The notes beneath the pieces were generated by a model, which ran no database searches, was not told the DNA's origin, and was given only the letters and a program-made list of their open reading frames with translations. A stretch of 64,000 nt of DNA from Desulfosudis oleivorans (GTDB taxonomy: Bacteria; Desulfobacterota; Desulfobacteria; Desulfobacterales; SURF-7): the NCBI GenBank assembly GCA_020723325.1, contig DYJD01000009.1, forward strand, positions 1 to 64,000, read 5' to 3'. Below are positions 9,087-17,931 of the stretch, piece by piece. Each line of letters begins with the position of its first letter. Position 1 is the stretch's first letter. Both the position numbers and the translations under genes were made by a program.

Positions 9087-11255
9087 TCAATTTGAGAGGA
9101 AAGACACCAGATTCCCAGCCCTGCTGTTGACCCGCACCAACCCTTCATCCTTTTGGAAAAGCAGTTCGTTTTGTGTTTTGCGACTCAAGGGGATCAGCCC
9201 CAAATGGGTTTCCAAGACCAGCCGGGATTCCAGCGCCACGCGCAGACCATTGTCGGAAAGCTCCGAACAGGCTGTGGTGCGCAATTTCAAAGCGCAGCCC
9301 AATAGGCTGAAAATATCCAGGATGCTGATCAGCCAAGGCCACAGGGCCTGGTCGGCGGATTCCATGCTGGTCCAGCAAATGTTTTTTTCGGATTGCATTA
9401 AGGGCAGTTCGGAAATGACGCTGCTGAACAGAAACAGGCCGGTTCTGCGGCTGCCCTCAATCTTCTGGATGGTCAACAATCCCTCTGCCAGCCGGAAAAA
9501 AACCCGGGTGGTCTGCGGGCAGGAGGTCAGATAGGTATTGCCATAAAAATCCACCCCTACTTCCCAGACTTCTGCCGAGGTTTGACCGTGCCGGTTGAAT
9601 TGAAAGGGCCAGGCGGTCTGCAAGACATAGGGAAAATAGCGGCCGAGCTCCTTGCCGGGATAGGCGTTTTGCGCGCCCTGCCCTTCCCTGAGCCGGCCCT
9701 TGGCCACAAACTCCTCCGGCCCGGTGCTTTTTCCCCCAAGGCCGGCCGGCGTCACCAGCATGTTGGAAAACTCAAAGGCAATGGTGGGGGCTCCCAACCA
9801 GGGGCTCATCTGCATTTGGAAATGAAGATGGGGCCAGGGGGAACGCCCGGAATTGCCGCACTGGGCTATACACTGGCCTTTGAGCACCTGGTCCCCGGCC
9901 TTGACCGACACTGAACCCTGTTTCAAATGGGCCAAGCAGGAGTAGTAATGGGCGGCATGTTCGATGATGATGCAGTTGCCCCAGTTCTGCTCCGGGTTGA
10001 TCCTGCCGATTTCATTGTCGGCGATGCCGTCGATCACGGTGTGGACTTTGCCGGCCGCCGGGGCCAGCACCGGCAGGCCGAATGCGAAATAATCCTCCGG
10101 TCTATTTCCGGAAAGGTTGCGCATACTGCGGCCCATGGCATCCACCACCTGAAAATCATAGGCAAAGCGCCAATCGCCGCGATGGGTGACCAGCCCGTCG
10201 ATCCCCTGGCAAACCGTCCACCTGCCCTGAAAGGGCAGCCCCAGGGCCAGCCCCTGGTGTTTCCAGACCCGCAGGCTTTCACGATAACGGCTGAGGTTTT
10301 CATCCGGCGAACCGGGACTGACGGCCACATGCAAATCAAAAGACGGATAACACCGCAGCTTGAGGCTGTAAAGCACCAGCCAGACCGAAAGGTTGAAAGG
10401 CAAGGCCAGGGGGGACAGGTCCGGCGGTAAAAGCCCCCTGGTCCCCGCCAGCACGAACACGGCGCAACCCGCACCGGCTATGGCCATGAGCAGACTGCCC
10501 GGTCCGGGAATGGTGTAAATGCCGCCCAGGGCCAGGGCGCTGAGCATGGCATTGAAAGTGAGGGTATGGCCGCCGAGAAAGGCCGGCGCCATGCCCAAGA
10601 ACTTTTGCAGGACTACACTGACAACCAATCCCGCGGCCAGCAGGATAAGGGCGAGGCGCGACCAGAGCAGCAGCCCCACCGCCAAAACCAGGCCGGCAAC
10701 CTGGTCGGAACGGAACAGCACGGCGCCGAGACTGGTGCAAAAGATGTCCAGCCAGTAAGGCAGAAGGTGGGTCGGCGGATCAAATGCCATTGTCGGCGGA
10801 GCAGGGGTGGAAAGTCCGCTGAAACCGGCGGCCCCGGCTGTCAGCAGCCAGACCGTCAGGTTAAAGGGCATGCTCATGGCCGGCAGCCCGCAGTAGTGGT
10901 AAAGCAGATTGTTCAACAGCACGGTGCTCAAGGTCAAAAGCAGGGCCGCGGCCATAAGGAGCAGAACCGCGGCCGGACCCGGTGTAAAATAATACCCGAT
11001 CCCCAGGCCGGCGAGAATGCCGTTGAAGCCGTAAATCCCTTTACCCACTGAAGTCCGATCCATGCCCAGCAAAAAGGCGCTAAGGCTGGACAAGGCGCCC
11101 CCCAGCAAACCGAACAGCCCTTGCAGCGGGGCGGTCAGGGTGGCGGCCAGCACAAAGGCGCCCAGGAGACGGTTTTCGGCAAAAAAAATCCGGCTGTAGC
11201 CCAGCAGCAAGGTATCCAATAAGGCTTTGACTACTCCAGCCATGGCGGCAGACAT
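9087..11255 (-). CDS. urea transporter fused to M23 peptidase domain
   Basis: 722 residues. Residues 1-300 are a duplicated, very hydrophobic UT-type channel. The halves repeat a pattern of GFNGILAGLGIGYY / FNAMLSALALGGIY and LPFNLTVWL / LPFNLSVWL, as in urea channels of the UT/SLC14 family. From about residue 325 comes a soluble domain with M23 (LytM-like) features: AYDF, LAPAAGKV, NWGNCIIIEH, CLAHL and HLHFQ, the last giving the usual His-x-His zinc ligands. Its last 200 residues are not recognised. The start overlaps the decarboxylase gene by 25 bases (or 13 if the second ATG is used), implying translational coupling. The fusion suggests a membrane channel with an extracytoplasmic peptidase-like sensor or lysin. 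Confidence 0.8.
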   Translation of the reverse strand: MSAAMAGVVKALLDTLLLGYSRIFFAENRLLGAFVLAATLTAPLQGLFGLLGGALSSLSAFLLGMDRTSVGKGIYGFNGILAGLGIGYYFTPGPAAVLLLMAAALLLTLSTVLLNNLLYHYCGLPAMSMPFNLTVWLLTAGAAGFSGLSTPAPPTMAFDPPTHLLPYWLDIFCTSLGAVLFRSDQVAGLVLAVGLLLWSRLALILLAAGLVVSVVLQKFLGMAPAFLGGHTLTFNAMLSALALGGIYTIPGPGSLLMAIAGAGCAVFVLAGTRGLLPPDLSPLALPFNLSVWLVLYSLKLRCYPSFDLHVAVSPGSPDENLSRYRESLRVWKHQGLALGLPFQGRWTVCQGIDGLVTHRGDWRFAYDFQVVDAMGRSMRNLSGNRPEDYFAFGLPVLAPAAGKVHTVIDGIADNEIGRINPEQNWGNCIIIEHAAHYYSCLAHLKQGSVSVKAGDQVLKGQCIAQCGNSGRSPWPHLHFQMQMSPWLGAPTIAFEFSNMLVTPAGLGGKSTGPEEFVAKGRLREGQGAQNAYPGKELGRYFPYVLQTAWPFQFNRHGQTSAEVWEVGVDFYGNTYLTSCPQTTRVFFRLAEGLLTIQKIEGSRRTGLFLFSSVISELPLMQSEKNICWTSMESADQALWPWLISILDIFSLLGCALKLRTTACSELSDNGLRVALESRLVLETHLGLIPLSRKTQNELLFQKDEGLVRVNSRAGNLVSFLSN

Positions 11256-12571
11256 TCCTGTTCTTGGAGGTATTCGACGCTTTCGGCTTTGCGGATCACG
11301 GCTGCCGTTCCGTTTTCACCGATCATCACCACATTGGGCCGCAAATGGATGAACTGCAGCCACTGGGTGTTGTTGTAGGCCCCCACCGGCCGGATGACCA
11401 CCTGGTCGCCTTTTTCCAGGTGGGGCAGCTTGATCTGTTCCCGGATGACATCGATCTGCATGCACAAGGGGCCGTAGAGCACATGCTCCACCGGCGAGCG
11501 GCCCCGCTCCACGGTGGGAAAGACCTCATGATCATACCAGAAGGCCGTGAACAGCAGGTTGACGCCGGCATCCAGCACTACTCCGCGCAAGCCGCCCGTA
11601 AGCCGTTTCACGGCCGCCACCGTGGTGATCAGGCTGCCGGCCTCGTCGATCATGGCCCGGCCGGATTCCAGAAGCAACAGCGGCAGATCCTGCACGGCAA
11701 ATCCGTTCAAAATAGGGTCGCACACCGCTTCGGCATAGGCCTCAAAAGCCGGCGCCATGTCGGCGGTGGAGAGATACGTACCCTTGAGGCGGTTGCGGGA
11801 GGCAAAACCGCCGCCGATATCCAAATACTCCATGTTGAGACCGAATTCGTCCTGGATGGTGCGGCAGAGCTGGATAAGTTTGGTAACCTGCCTGCGGTAC
11901 AGATCCGGGTCCAAAATAAAGGTGCCGATGTGGGCATGCAGGCCGATGATCCGGATCTTGCCGCCGGCCAGGGCCCGTTTCAGGGCCTGCATGGCGCTGC
12001 CGTCATCCAGGTTGAACCCGAAGCGGTCCCAGGCCGCGTGGCTGCCCAGGCCCATGTTGACCCGTAGGCCCATGGCGGCCTTTTGGCCCATGTCGGCCGC
12101 GATCCGCTCCGCATCGTACAGTTCGTCCATGCTGTCCATGTTCACCATGGCGCCGTCCTGCAAGGCGCGTTTGAGGATGTCATAAGGTTTATACGGCCCG
12201 TTGAAAACAATCCGGGCAGGGGCGACCCCGTTGTTCAAGGCCATTTCATATTCCATGGCCGACACCACCTCAGCCCAGGAACCGAGGCAATGCATGGTCC
12301 GGCAGATTCCTTTCAGATAATTGGTCTTATAACTCCAGGCATGCTGCACCTTGGGGTAGCGCCGGGAAAAGGCCTGGATAAGTTCGGCATGCTTGGCCCG
12401 GATGACCTTTTCGGAAAACACAAACAGGGGCGAACCGTATTTTTCAACCAGTTCGGCCACCGGGATTCCCTCCACCGCCGGCATCACCCGGGTGTGGGCC
12501 AGACCGCCGAACTTGTTGGCAACCCCGCCCCGGGAACGGTGGATGAACGGTTTTTCATATGGCTTTTTCAT
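11231..12571 (-). CDS. PLP-dependent decarboxylase, diaminopimelate decarboxylase (LysA)-like
   Basis: 446 residues from ATG 12571, with GGAG nine bases upstream. It is a fold-type III enzyme: the PLP Lys is in YKTNYLK, followed by the HAHIGT loop, the phosphate-binding GGGFASR and the C-terminal LLESGRAMID. The second active-site Cys lies in YGPLCMQID. The family decarboxylates diaminopimelate, ornithine, arginine or carboxynorspermidine. An NTQW segment near the C-terminus and the operon setting (PqqD-like, ATP-grasp) suggest a specialised rather than housekeeping substrate. It overlaps both neighbours, so it belongs to a tight operon. Confidence 0.8.
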   Translation of the reverse strand: MKKPYEKPFIHRSRGGVANKFGGLAHTRVMPAVEGIPVAELVEKYGSPLFVFSEKVIRAKHAELIQAFSRRYPKVQHAWSYKTNYLKGICRTMHCLGSWAEVVSAMEYEMALNNGVAPARIVFNGPYKPYDILKRALQDGAMVNMDSMDELYDAERIAADMGQKAAMGLRVNMGLGSHAAWDRFGFNLDDGSAMQALKRALAGGKIRIIGLHAHIGTFILDPDLYRRQVTKLIQLCRTIQDEFGLNMEYLDIGGGFASRNRLKGTYLSTADMAPAFEAYAEAVCDPILNGFAVQDLPLLLLESGRAMIDEAGSLITTVAAVKRLTGGLRGVVLDAGVNLLFTAFWYDHEVFPTVERGRSPVEHVLYGPLCMQIDVIREQIKLPHLEKGDQVVIRPVGAYNNTQWLQFIHLRPNVVMIGENGTAAVIRKAESVEYLQEQECLPPWLE

Positions 12572-13604
12572 GCTGCAATTCTCCATTGGTATACAGGGGC
12601 CCAATGTACTTCAGGTCCGTGATCAAGTTGGTGGTGTAGTTGGTGAAAACCACGCCGGGGGTATAGTCTTTCAACCCATTGACAGGTTGCCCCAAGGCCA
12701 GTTGCAGGTACAGATGGGGAAAATTCATGCCGGCGGCGGCCGCCAGATAAATCCAGGCCGGAAAACGCGGATTCAGCTCGATGATGTAGAATTCGCCGTC
12801 CTTTTTGGCCTGGAGGGCTTCCACTTCCATGGGACCGCGCCATCGCATGGCCCTTACCACCTGCTCGGTCAATTCGGCCAGCTTGTGGTTCTCGATACTG
12901 ACACAGGCCCAACCTTTGCCTTTGTCCGTGAAGACCAGCTTTTTCATGCCGGCCACGCCCAAAACCCGGCCGGTGCCGTCCCCCATGGCCGCGGCGTTGA
13001 ACTCCTCGCCCTCCAGATATTCCTGTACCAGCACCGGATAACCCCAGCGGGCCGCCACTTTGTGGATATAGTGAATGGCTTCCTCCATGGTGAAAGCCGC
13101 ATAGGCTTCATAAAAAAGGCCCTTGACCATCACCGGAAAATCCTCTGGATGAAAATCCAATGCCGAAGGGTCCTGCACCAGTCTGGTTATGGGGGTCTTG
13201 ACCCCCAGCCGGTTGCAAAGCTGATTCAGGTTTTCCTTGGAACGTTGTTTGAACTGCTCCTCGCTGGGCAGAAAGGTATGGATGCCCATGGCCGTTAATT
13301 CCTGCCGCAGTTGGATGAAATTGGGGAGTTCCGCATCCAGATTGGGGATCACGGCGTCGATGGGTATTTGCCGGTGGATATACCGGAGGCGCTCCAGCAA
13401 TATCTCCTTACCGGATTTGGGATAGGGCAGCAGATACACGCCGGCGGTCAATTGCTTGTCCAGGGCTCCGGACTCCAAGGCGTCATAGGCCAGGCCGATG
13501 AAGTTCACCCGCCCTTCCGCCCGCTCCCGCAGGCAACGGATGACAGCCACTCCCGGCGCCGGGCTGTCGCCGGCATTCAATCCTGTTACGGCTACGTTAT
13601 ACAT
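12555..13604 (-). CDS. ATP-grasp enzyme, carbamoyl-phosphate-synthase-like
   Basis: 349 residues. An N-terminal Rossmann-like preATP-grasp part (VAVTGLNAGDSPAPGVAVIRCL, then IDAVIPNLDAELPNF) precedes an ATP-grasp core: FPVMVKG with the ATP-binding Lys, VLVQEYLEGEEFN, and the metal-binding MEVEALQ...FYIIELNPRFPAW. Such proteins ligate a carboxylate to an amine through an acyl phosphate. It overlaps the PqqD-like gene by 8 bases and the decarboxylase gene by 17, so the three are surely co-translated. The probable role is amide or peptide bond formation on a substrate carried or recognised by the PqqD-like partner, which is inference. Confidence 0.8.
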   Translation of the reverse strand: MYNVAVTGLNAGDSPAPGVAVIRCLRERAEGRVNFIGLAYDALESGALDKQLTAGVYLLPYPKSGKEILLERLRYIHRQIPIDAVIPNLDAELPNFIQLRQELTAMGIHTFLPSEEQFKQRSKENLNQLCNRLGVKTPITRLVQDPSALDFHPEDFPVMVKGLFYEAYAAFTMEEAIHYIHKVAARWGYPVLVQEYLEGEEFNAAAMGDGTGRVLGVAGMKKLVFTDKGKGWACVSIENHKLAELTEQVVRAMRWRGPMEVEALQAKKDGEFYIIELNPRFPAWIYLAAAAGMNFPHLYLQLALGQPVNGLKDYTPGVVFTNYTTNLITDLKYIGPLYTNGELQHEKAI

Positions 13605-13854
13605 GGCGGATCACCTCATACCCCAGCAATTGACCCAAAAAATCAAACAGATCCTGGGCCGCCACCTCATCCTCGGCTTCGAACTCGGTCAATATCCGTT
13701 GTTTGACCGCCTCCGGCTCCAAACCCGCCTGCAAGGCCGTCACAATCGTCAGTCCCACCGGATTGGTGGTATAGATGGCTCCGTTCATGGGATCGAACAG
13801 CAAGCCCGATTCACTGACCGCCACATTTTTCAACCGACTGGTATCATAACTCAT
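13597..13854 (-). CDS. PqqD-family protein (RRE-like)
   Basis: 85 residues from ATG 13854 with GGAGG nine bases upstream. The pattern VAVSESGLLFDPMNGAIYTTNPVGLTIVTALQAGLEPEAVKQRIL followed by AAQDLFDFLGQLL is the PqqD winged-helix fold, which in RiPP pathways binds leader peptides and hands them to modifying enzymes. Here it stands next to an ATP-grasp and a PLP decarboxylase rather than a radical SAM enzyme. No precursor peptide gene is evident, although the small secreted protein upstream could fill that role. Confidence 0.75.
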   Translation of the reverse strand: MSYDTSRLKNVAVSESGLLFDPMNGAIYTTNPVGLTIVTALQAGLEPEAVKQRILTEFEAEDEVAAQDLFDFLGQLLGYEVIRHV

Positions 13855-13871
13855 GGCATTTCCTCCCTTCC

Positions 13872-14303
13872 TCATTCCCCTTGCAGATAGCCCCACACAT
13901 AGGCCTGCATTTCCGCCAATTTGTATCCGTTGCGGCGGCAGGCGGCGTCATCCGCGGCGCATTCCTTCTGGGACAATTTCCTGCCCCAGACAGCGGCTTC
14001 AAAAGTTCCGTTTTTAAAACGCGCCTCCACCGGAATCTCCGTGGTTGCGCGGCCCTGCTCAACGGGCACCACCATGTTGACGTTTTCCACCGCCGGATTT
14101 TTCACCTTGGGGGGATAAAAGGTGATCCCCAGCCACATGTCACCGGTTGCGGCTTCACTGGTGATTTTCAACCGCAAAGCCCCGGCCCCATCCGGCAGCA
14201 CTTCATAGCCGAAGGCGCTGTTGCTGTTTGCCTTGGCCATTACCGCGCCGGCCAAGGCGACAATAAGGATGAGTATCCATAGGGCAATTGCTTTTTGAGA
14301 CAT
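13872..14303 (-). CDS. small secreted protein, second gene of the PqqD operon
   Basis: 143 residues from ATG 14303, preceded by AAGGAGG. A signal peptide or N-terminal anchor (IALWILILIVALAGAVMA) is followed by a beta-rich domain with one strikingly Cys- and Ala-rich loop near the C-terminus (KECAADDAACRRNGYKLAE), probably a disulfide loop. No family recognised. It lies 17 bases upstream of the PqqD-like gene and 12 downstream of the outer-membrane-like gene. It is a candidate substrate or periplasmic partner of the system. Confidence 0.6.
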   Translation of the reverse strand: MSQKAIALWILILIVALAGAVMAKANSNSAFGYEVLPDGAGALRLKITSEAATGDMWLGITFYPPKVKNPAVENVNMVVPVEQGRATTEIPVEARFKNGTFEAAVWGRKLSQKECAADDAACRRNGYKLAEMQAYVWGYLQGE

Positions 14304-14315
14304 GATCAACCTCCT

Positions 14316-15182
14316 TTAAAATGTGTATTTGAGACCAAAGGTTCCATAAAAAATGGAATAGTCGTTGCCGATGGAAGGCTTGGAATAGGCCTCCCAGGCA
14401 GCATCGGCAAAGATGTCGAGATTTGGACGAAAATGATGGACAAACGTAAGACTGCCGCTCCCTTTTTGCAGATCAGGCAAGGTATAGGCCACCTGGATGT
14501 CCGGGTCAAAGGCATGCACCCGGCACCCCCAAAGGCCGGCCATGGTCACGGTCCATTGGTCCGGCTTTCCATACCAGATCAACTTGTGTTCCACGGCAAG
14601 GGTCTTTTCCCGGCCCGCCACCTTGGTATTCATAGCAATCTGATAAATCCGTGTCCTTGCGAAAAGACTTGGGTGGAAAAACTCAAAACCCATGGTTGCG
14701 AAGAGTTGAAGCACTCGGACACTGCTGTAATCGCTTTGGGCCCAACCCACATCCAAATACATACTGCTGCCGGGAACTCTGGCGGAAAGCGCAGCATAAG
14801 GAATGAGCATTTTATTCGAATCTTCATCATCGCTGCGGATGCTGAATACCCCACCCCAAAGGCCGAGATAGCCGCCCATGCCCAGGGTTTTCATTGTATG
14901 CAGGGAAATACCGTAGTCGCTCTGCTTGATGTCATTGAGCCCCTCCTGACGATAAAGCCTGGCGTTACGGGCGATGAGACCTATGCCGAAATATGGATTG
15001 CCTTGAAATGAAGCGGACAGCAATGTGCTTGCATAGCCCTGCCGTTCCATACTACCGGTGTAGGCCCCATGGGTGGTTTGCGTTGAAACGGTCATGGCGG
15101 ATGATTGCATCTCCCCATGGGAAACAGAAGCATGCAGAACTAATACCGACAGCCCCATCCATATGATTGTTTGTCTGGACAT
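14316..15182 (-). CDS. outer-membrane beta-barrel-like protein, first gene of the PqqD operon
   Basis: 288 residues from ATG 15182 (AAGGAAAGG upstream). A signal peptide (IIWMGLSVLVLHASVSHG) is followed by alternating beta-strand patterns such as YFGIGLIARNARLY, GYLGLWGGVFSI and MYLDVGWAQSD. The chain ends in FGLKYTF; a terminal aromatic Phe is the usual outer-membrane barrel signature. About a dozen strands would fit the length. It heads the operon and so may be the channel through which the pathway's product or substrate crosses the outer membrane (inference). Confidence 0.65.
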   Translation of the reverse strand: MSRQTIIWMGLSVLVLHASVSHGEMQSSAMTVSTQTTHGAYTGSMERQGYASTLLSASFQGNPYFGIGLIARNARLYRQEGLNDIKQSDYGISLHTMKTLGMGGYLGLWGGVFSIRSDDEDSNKMLIPYAALSARVPGSSMYLDVGWAQSDYSSVRVLQLFATMGFEFFHPSLFARTRIYQIAMNTKVAGREKTLAVEHKLIWYGKPDQWTVTMAGLWGCRVHAFDPDIQVAYTLPDLQKGSGSLTFVHHFRPNLDIFADAAWEAYSKPSIGNDYSIFYGTFGLKYTF

Positions 15183-15269
15183 TCCTTTCCTTTCATTCCT
15201 TGAATGCGCTGAATCTACCATCGATCTTGTAAAATGGGTGTTAAGACCCTGCGGGTTTTGGTGATGAAT

Positions 15270-15309
15270 TGTAAATTCCGGTTGAGAATTCTTAACATTT
15301 CTTTACAAT
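15270..15309. promoter_or_regulatory. promoter region with CpxR-like boxes between PqqD operon and two-component system
   Basis: For the plus-strand gene a -35 TTGAGA (15282-15287) and -10 TACAAT (15304-15309) are 16 bases apart. Two matches to the GTAAA-N5-GTAAA type CpxR box overlap it: GTAAA-N5-GTTGA on plus from 15271, and GTAAA-N5-GTTAA on minus from 15306 to 15292. Both are imperfect in the second half. They would allow autoregulation and control of the divergent operon. Confidence 0.45.
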
Positions 15310-15373
15310 CAAAACCGATAAACAGGTGTAGAATAGATGCGGGTAAACGAATCCATCCGTATGGGAGATAACC

Positions 15374-16087
15374 ATGGGTAAAGTCCTTGTAATCGACGAC
15401 GACACCGAGCTTTGCGAACTCCTCGACGACTATTTGTCCCAAGAGGGTTTTGCGATCGAAACCGTAAACGATCCCCTGGAAGGAATTCAGCAGGCTCTTT
15501 CCGGGAGCCATTGCCTGGTGGTGCTGGATGTCATGTTGCCGCGCATGAATGGATTCGAAGTCCTGCGCCGCATCCGGGCAAGCTCCAAGATCCCCATCTT
15601 GATGCTGACGGCCCGGGGGGACGAGGTGGATCGCATCGTGGGTTTGGAGATCGGCGCGGATGACTACCTGCCCAAACCCTTCAGCCCCCGTGAACTGGTG
15701 GCGCGCCTGCGGGCCATCCTGCGGCGCACGGAACAGGATGTCTTGGCGCCCCGAAGGCATACCGGCAGTCTGGTGGTGGGGGATGTGGTACTGAACCCCG
15801 GCATGCGCACCGTGGCCTGCGCCGGCAAAACCGTTGAGCTGACCTCCATTGAATTCGCCGTTCTGGAAGTCTTGCTGGACAAGGTCGGCCAGGTGGTGGG
15901 TCGCGAGGAACTGGCCAGAAAAGCCCTGGACCGGGGATATTCAGCCTATGACCGCAGCATTGATGTGCACATCAGCAGTTTGCGCAAAAAACTAGGTCCC
16001 CGTGCCGATGGCCTGGAACGTATCAAGACCGTGCGCAATTCCGGTTATTTGTATGTCCTCGGCGCCAATGATTCCCGGCCTTCCTGA
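15374..16087 (+). CDS. OmpR/CpxR-type response regulator
   Basis: 237 residues. The receiver domain has the acidic pair in VIDDD, the phospho-acceptor Asp52 in VVLDVML, Thr in MLTARG and Lys in LPKPFSP. The C-terminal winged helix (about 135-235) ends in the typical SIDVHISSLRKKLG ... IKTVRNSGYLY. The closest named pattern is CpxR. It is followed 9 bases later by a histidine kinase gene, so the pair forms a two-component operon, and it is divergent from the PqqD operon that it may control. Confidence 0.9.
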   Translation: MGKVLVIDDDTELCELLDDYLSQEGFAIETVNDPLEGIQQALSGSHCLVVLDVMLPRMNGFEVLRRIRASSKIPILMLTARGDEVDRIVGLEIGADDYLPKPFSPRELVARLRAILRRTEQDVLAPRRHTGSLVVGDVVLNPGMRTVACAGKTVELTSIEFAVLEVLLDKVGQVVGREELARKALDRGYSAYDRSIDVHISSLRKKLGPRADGLERIKTVRNSGYLYVLGANDSRPS

Positions 16088-16096
16088 GGATCTGCC

Positions 16097-17812
16097 ATGA
16101 AACTAAACACCCGCTCCCTTTTCATGAAGATTTTCCTCTGGTTCTGGCTGGTGATCGCCCTCACCGGCCTGGTGCTGTTTGTTTTCGCCATCATGGTTGA
16201 TTCGGCCCGCAATCAGGATATCCACCGCCAGCGCGCGGAAGAACGACGTCTGCAGATCGGCCAGATGCTGGCCTTTTACGGCGAAACTGCCGTGAGACTC
16301 ATGGCCCGGGAAGGTCCCCAGTCCCTGGATGACTATAGTGAACGCCTGGCCCGCACCGCCGGAATCCGCCCCTTTTTCTTTCTCCAGCCGGACCAGCCCC
16401 ACCCTGGTTTCCATGTTCCCCCGGAGGTTATGGCCCTTGCCCAAAAGGCCCGGCAGTCCGGAAAAGCCGAATACCGGCAGTACCGCGATACACTGGCCGT
16501 GGCTCAACCCCTATCGGAAACTTCCGGAAAGCGGGCGGTGGTGGTGGGTGAAACCCGTCTTGACCCCAACCGTCCCCCCCGTCCCCCCCATCCGCCCTAT
16601 CCGCCGCATCCGGCCCCACCGGAAGCCCTGGCCGCATGCTACGGCAAAAATCCGGATGACGACTGCGATTGTCAAACCCCACAGGGGATGATTTCCGGAA
16701 ACTGCCGGCCCTTGCCCAACGGCCTGGCGTGTGTGGAAGAAGGTCCGCCCCCTGCCGGTCCCCCCCTTGACCCGGCTGCCGGATTTTATGATGATAACCC
16801 CACTGATTATGGTTCTGAAACCATTGCGGGCCGGCTGGAACAGCTTACGAGCCATATCGATCGTTACAGCCGGGACTTGGGCCGATACTTCATCATCCTT
16901 TTCATTATCGGCGGCATCGCCTGCTACCTGCTTACCTGGCATCTCACCGCCCCTTTGCGGCGGCTGCGCAACCTGGCCCAGCAACTGGCCGGCGGCGATC
17001 TCACCGCCCGGGTGGATCCGAATTTGAACCGCCGCTGGGATGAAATCGCCGAGCTGGGAAACGATTTCAACCGTATGGCGGAGCAGATCGAAAAGCTGAT
17101 CGAATCCCAAAAACGGCTGTTGCGGGACATTTCCCATGAACTGCGCTCCCCTCTGGCAAGACTCAATCTGGCACTGGAACTGGCCCGCAAATCCTCCGGC
17201 CCTGAGGCCCAAAGCTCTTTGGCCAGGATTGAGCGGGAATCCGGACGTCTGAATGACTTGATCGGCCAACTGCTCCTGCTCACCAAGCTGGAATGCGGGG
17301 AAGGCCGGCTCCATCTGGAAGCAATCGACCTCGCCGCACTGATTGCCGAAATCGCCCAGGATGTTGATTTTGAGGCCCAAAGTTCCGGTAAACGGGTCGA
17401 ATTTCTTTCCAACCAACCGCTGCAATTGATGGCCGACCAGGAAATGCTGCGCCAGGCTGTTGAAAACGTGGTGCGCAATGCTGTGCGCTACACCCCGGAA
17501 GGCAGCACGGTAAGCATCACCCTTGCCCAGGGAACCGGGCTTGAAAAATCAAAGGCCTGTGTGCAGGTCCGCGACCATGGTCCTGGCGTGCCGGAGTCGG
17601 CCCTTACTCAAATTTTTCGTCCATTTTTCCGGGTGGCCGAAGCCCGTGAGCGCCATAGCGGCGGAGTCGGTATCGGGCTGGCCATCTGCGAGCGCGCCGT
17701 CAAACTCCACGGCGGTTCCATCCGGGCGGTCAACGCGCCGGATAAAGGCTTGATCATGGAAATCACCCTGCCGATCCAATCCATCCGGCCCCCTGTCTCA
17801 ACCAGGCCTTGA
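16097..17812 (+). CDS. sensor histidine kinase, CpxA-like, with Pro/Cys-rich sensor
   Basis: 571 residues: TM1 about 10-32, a 220-residue extracytoplasmic domain, TM2 (YFIILFIIGGIACYLLTW), HAMP, HisKA with the phospho-His in RDISHELRSPLARL (about His347), and an HATPase domain with NAVRYTPEG and GIGLAIC. The sensor part contains an unusual stretch (about residues 155-225) of Pro repeats (PPRPPHPPYPPHPAPP) followed by six closely spaced Cys, including DDDCDCQ. This is not typical of CpxA and could sense metal or redox state. It is the partner of the response regulator just upstream. Confidence 0.9.
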   Translation: MKLNTRSLFMKIFLWFWLVIALTGLVLFVFAIMVDSARNQDIHRQRAEERRLQIGQMLAFYGETAVRLMAREGPQSLDDYSERLARTAGIRPFFFLQPDQPHPGFHVPPEVMALAQKARQSGKAEYRQYRDTLAVAQPLSETSGKRAVVVGETRLDPNRPPRPPHPPYPPHPAPPEALAACYGKNPDDDCDCQTPQGMISGNCRPLPNGLACVEEGPPPAGPPLDPAAGFYDDNPTDYGSETIAGRLEQLTSHIDRYSRDLGRYFIILFIIGGIACYLLTWHLTAPLRRLRNLAQQLAGGDLTARVDPNLNRRWDEIAELGNDFNRMAEQIEKLIESQKRLLRDISHELRSPLARLNLALELARKSSGPEAQSSLARIERESGRLNDLIGQLLLLTKLECGEGRLHLEAIDLAALIAEIAQDVDFEAQSSGKRVEFLSNQPLQLMADQEMLRQAVENVVRNAVRYTPEGSTVSITLAQGTGLEKSKACVQVRDHGPGVPESALTQIFRPFFRVAEARERHSGGVGIGLAICERAVKLHGGSIRAVNAPDKGLIMEITLPIQSIRPPVSTRP

Positions 17813-17931
17813 GACAGACCTGTTTCATCACCAGGCTTCCGGTCTTGCCCCAGAGCCTTCGGCCCCCATCCTCTTTCGATTACTAATTGTTATAATTATA
17901 TTTTCATCTCATATCCAAATCCCCGTCAAAT

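Noticed and set aside
8534-9534. Several overlapping open frames on both strands between the lipoprotein and urea-channel genes
   Set aside because: They run through the palindromic repeat block and the 3' end of the channel gene, have low-complexity Gly-Ile-Gly and Arg-Tyr-Arg runs from the hexamer repeats, and lack ribosome sites.
12393-13298. 300-codon plus-strand frame opposite the ATP-grasp and decarboxylase genes
   Set aside because: Antisense to two well-supported overlapping genes; composition is that of a GC-rich shadow frame with no motif.
16511-17425. 304-codon minus-strand frame inside the histidine kinase gene
   Set aside because: Opposite strand of a gene with all kinase motifs; no ribosome site and no domain.
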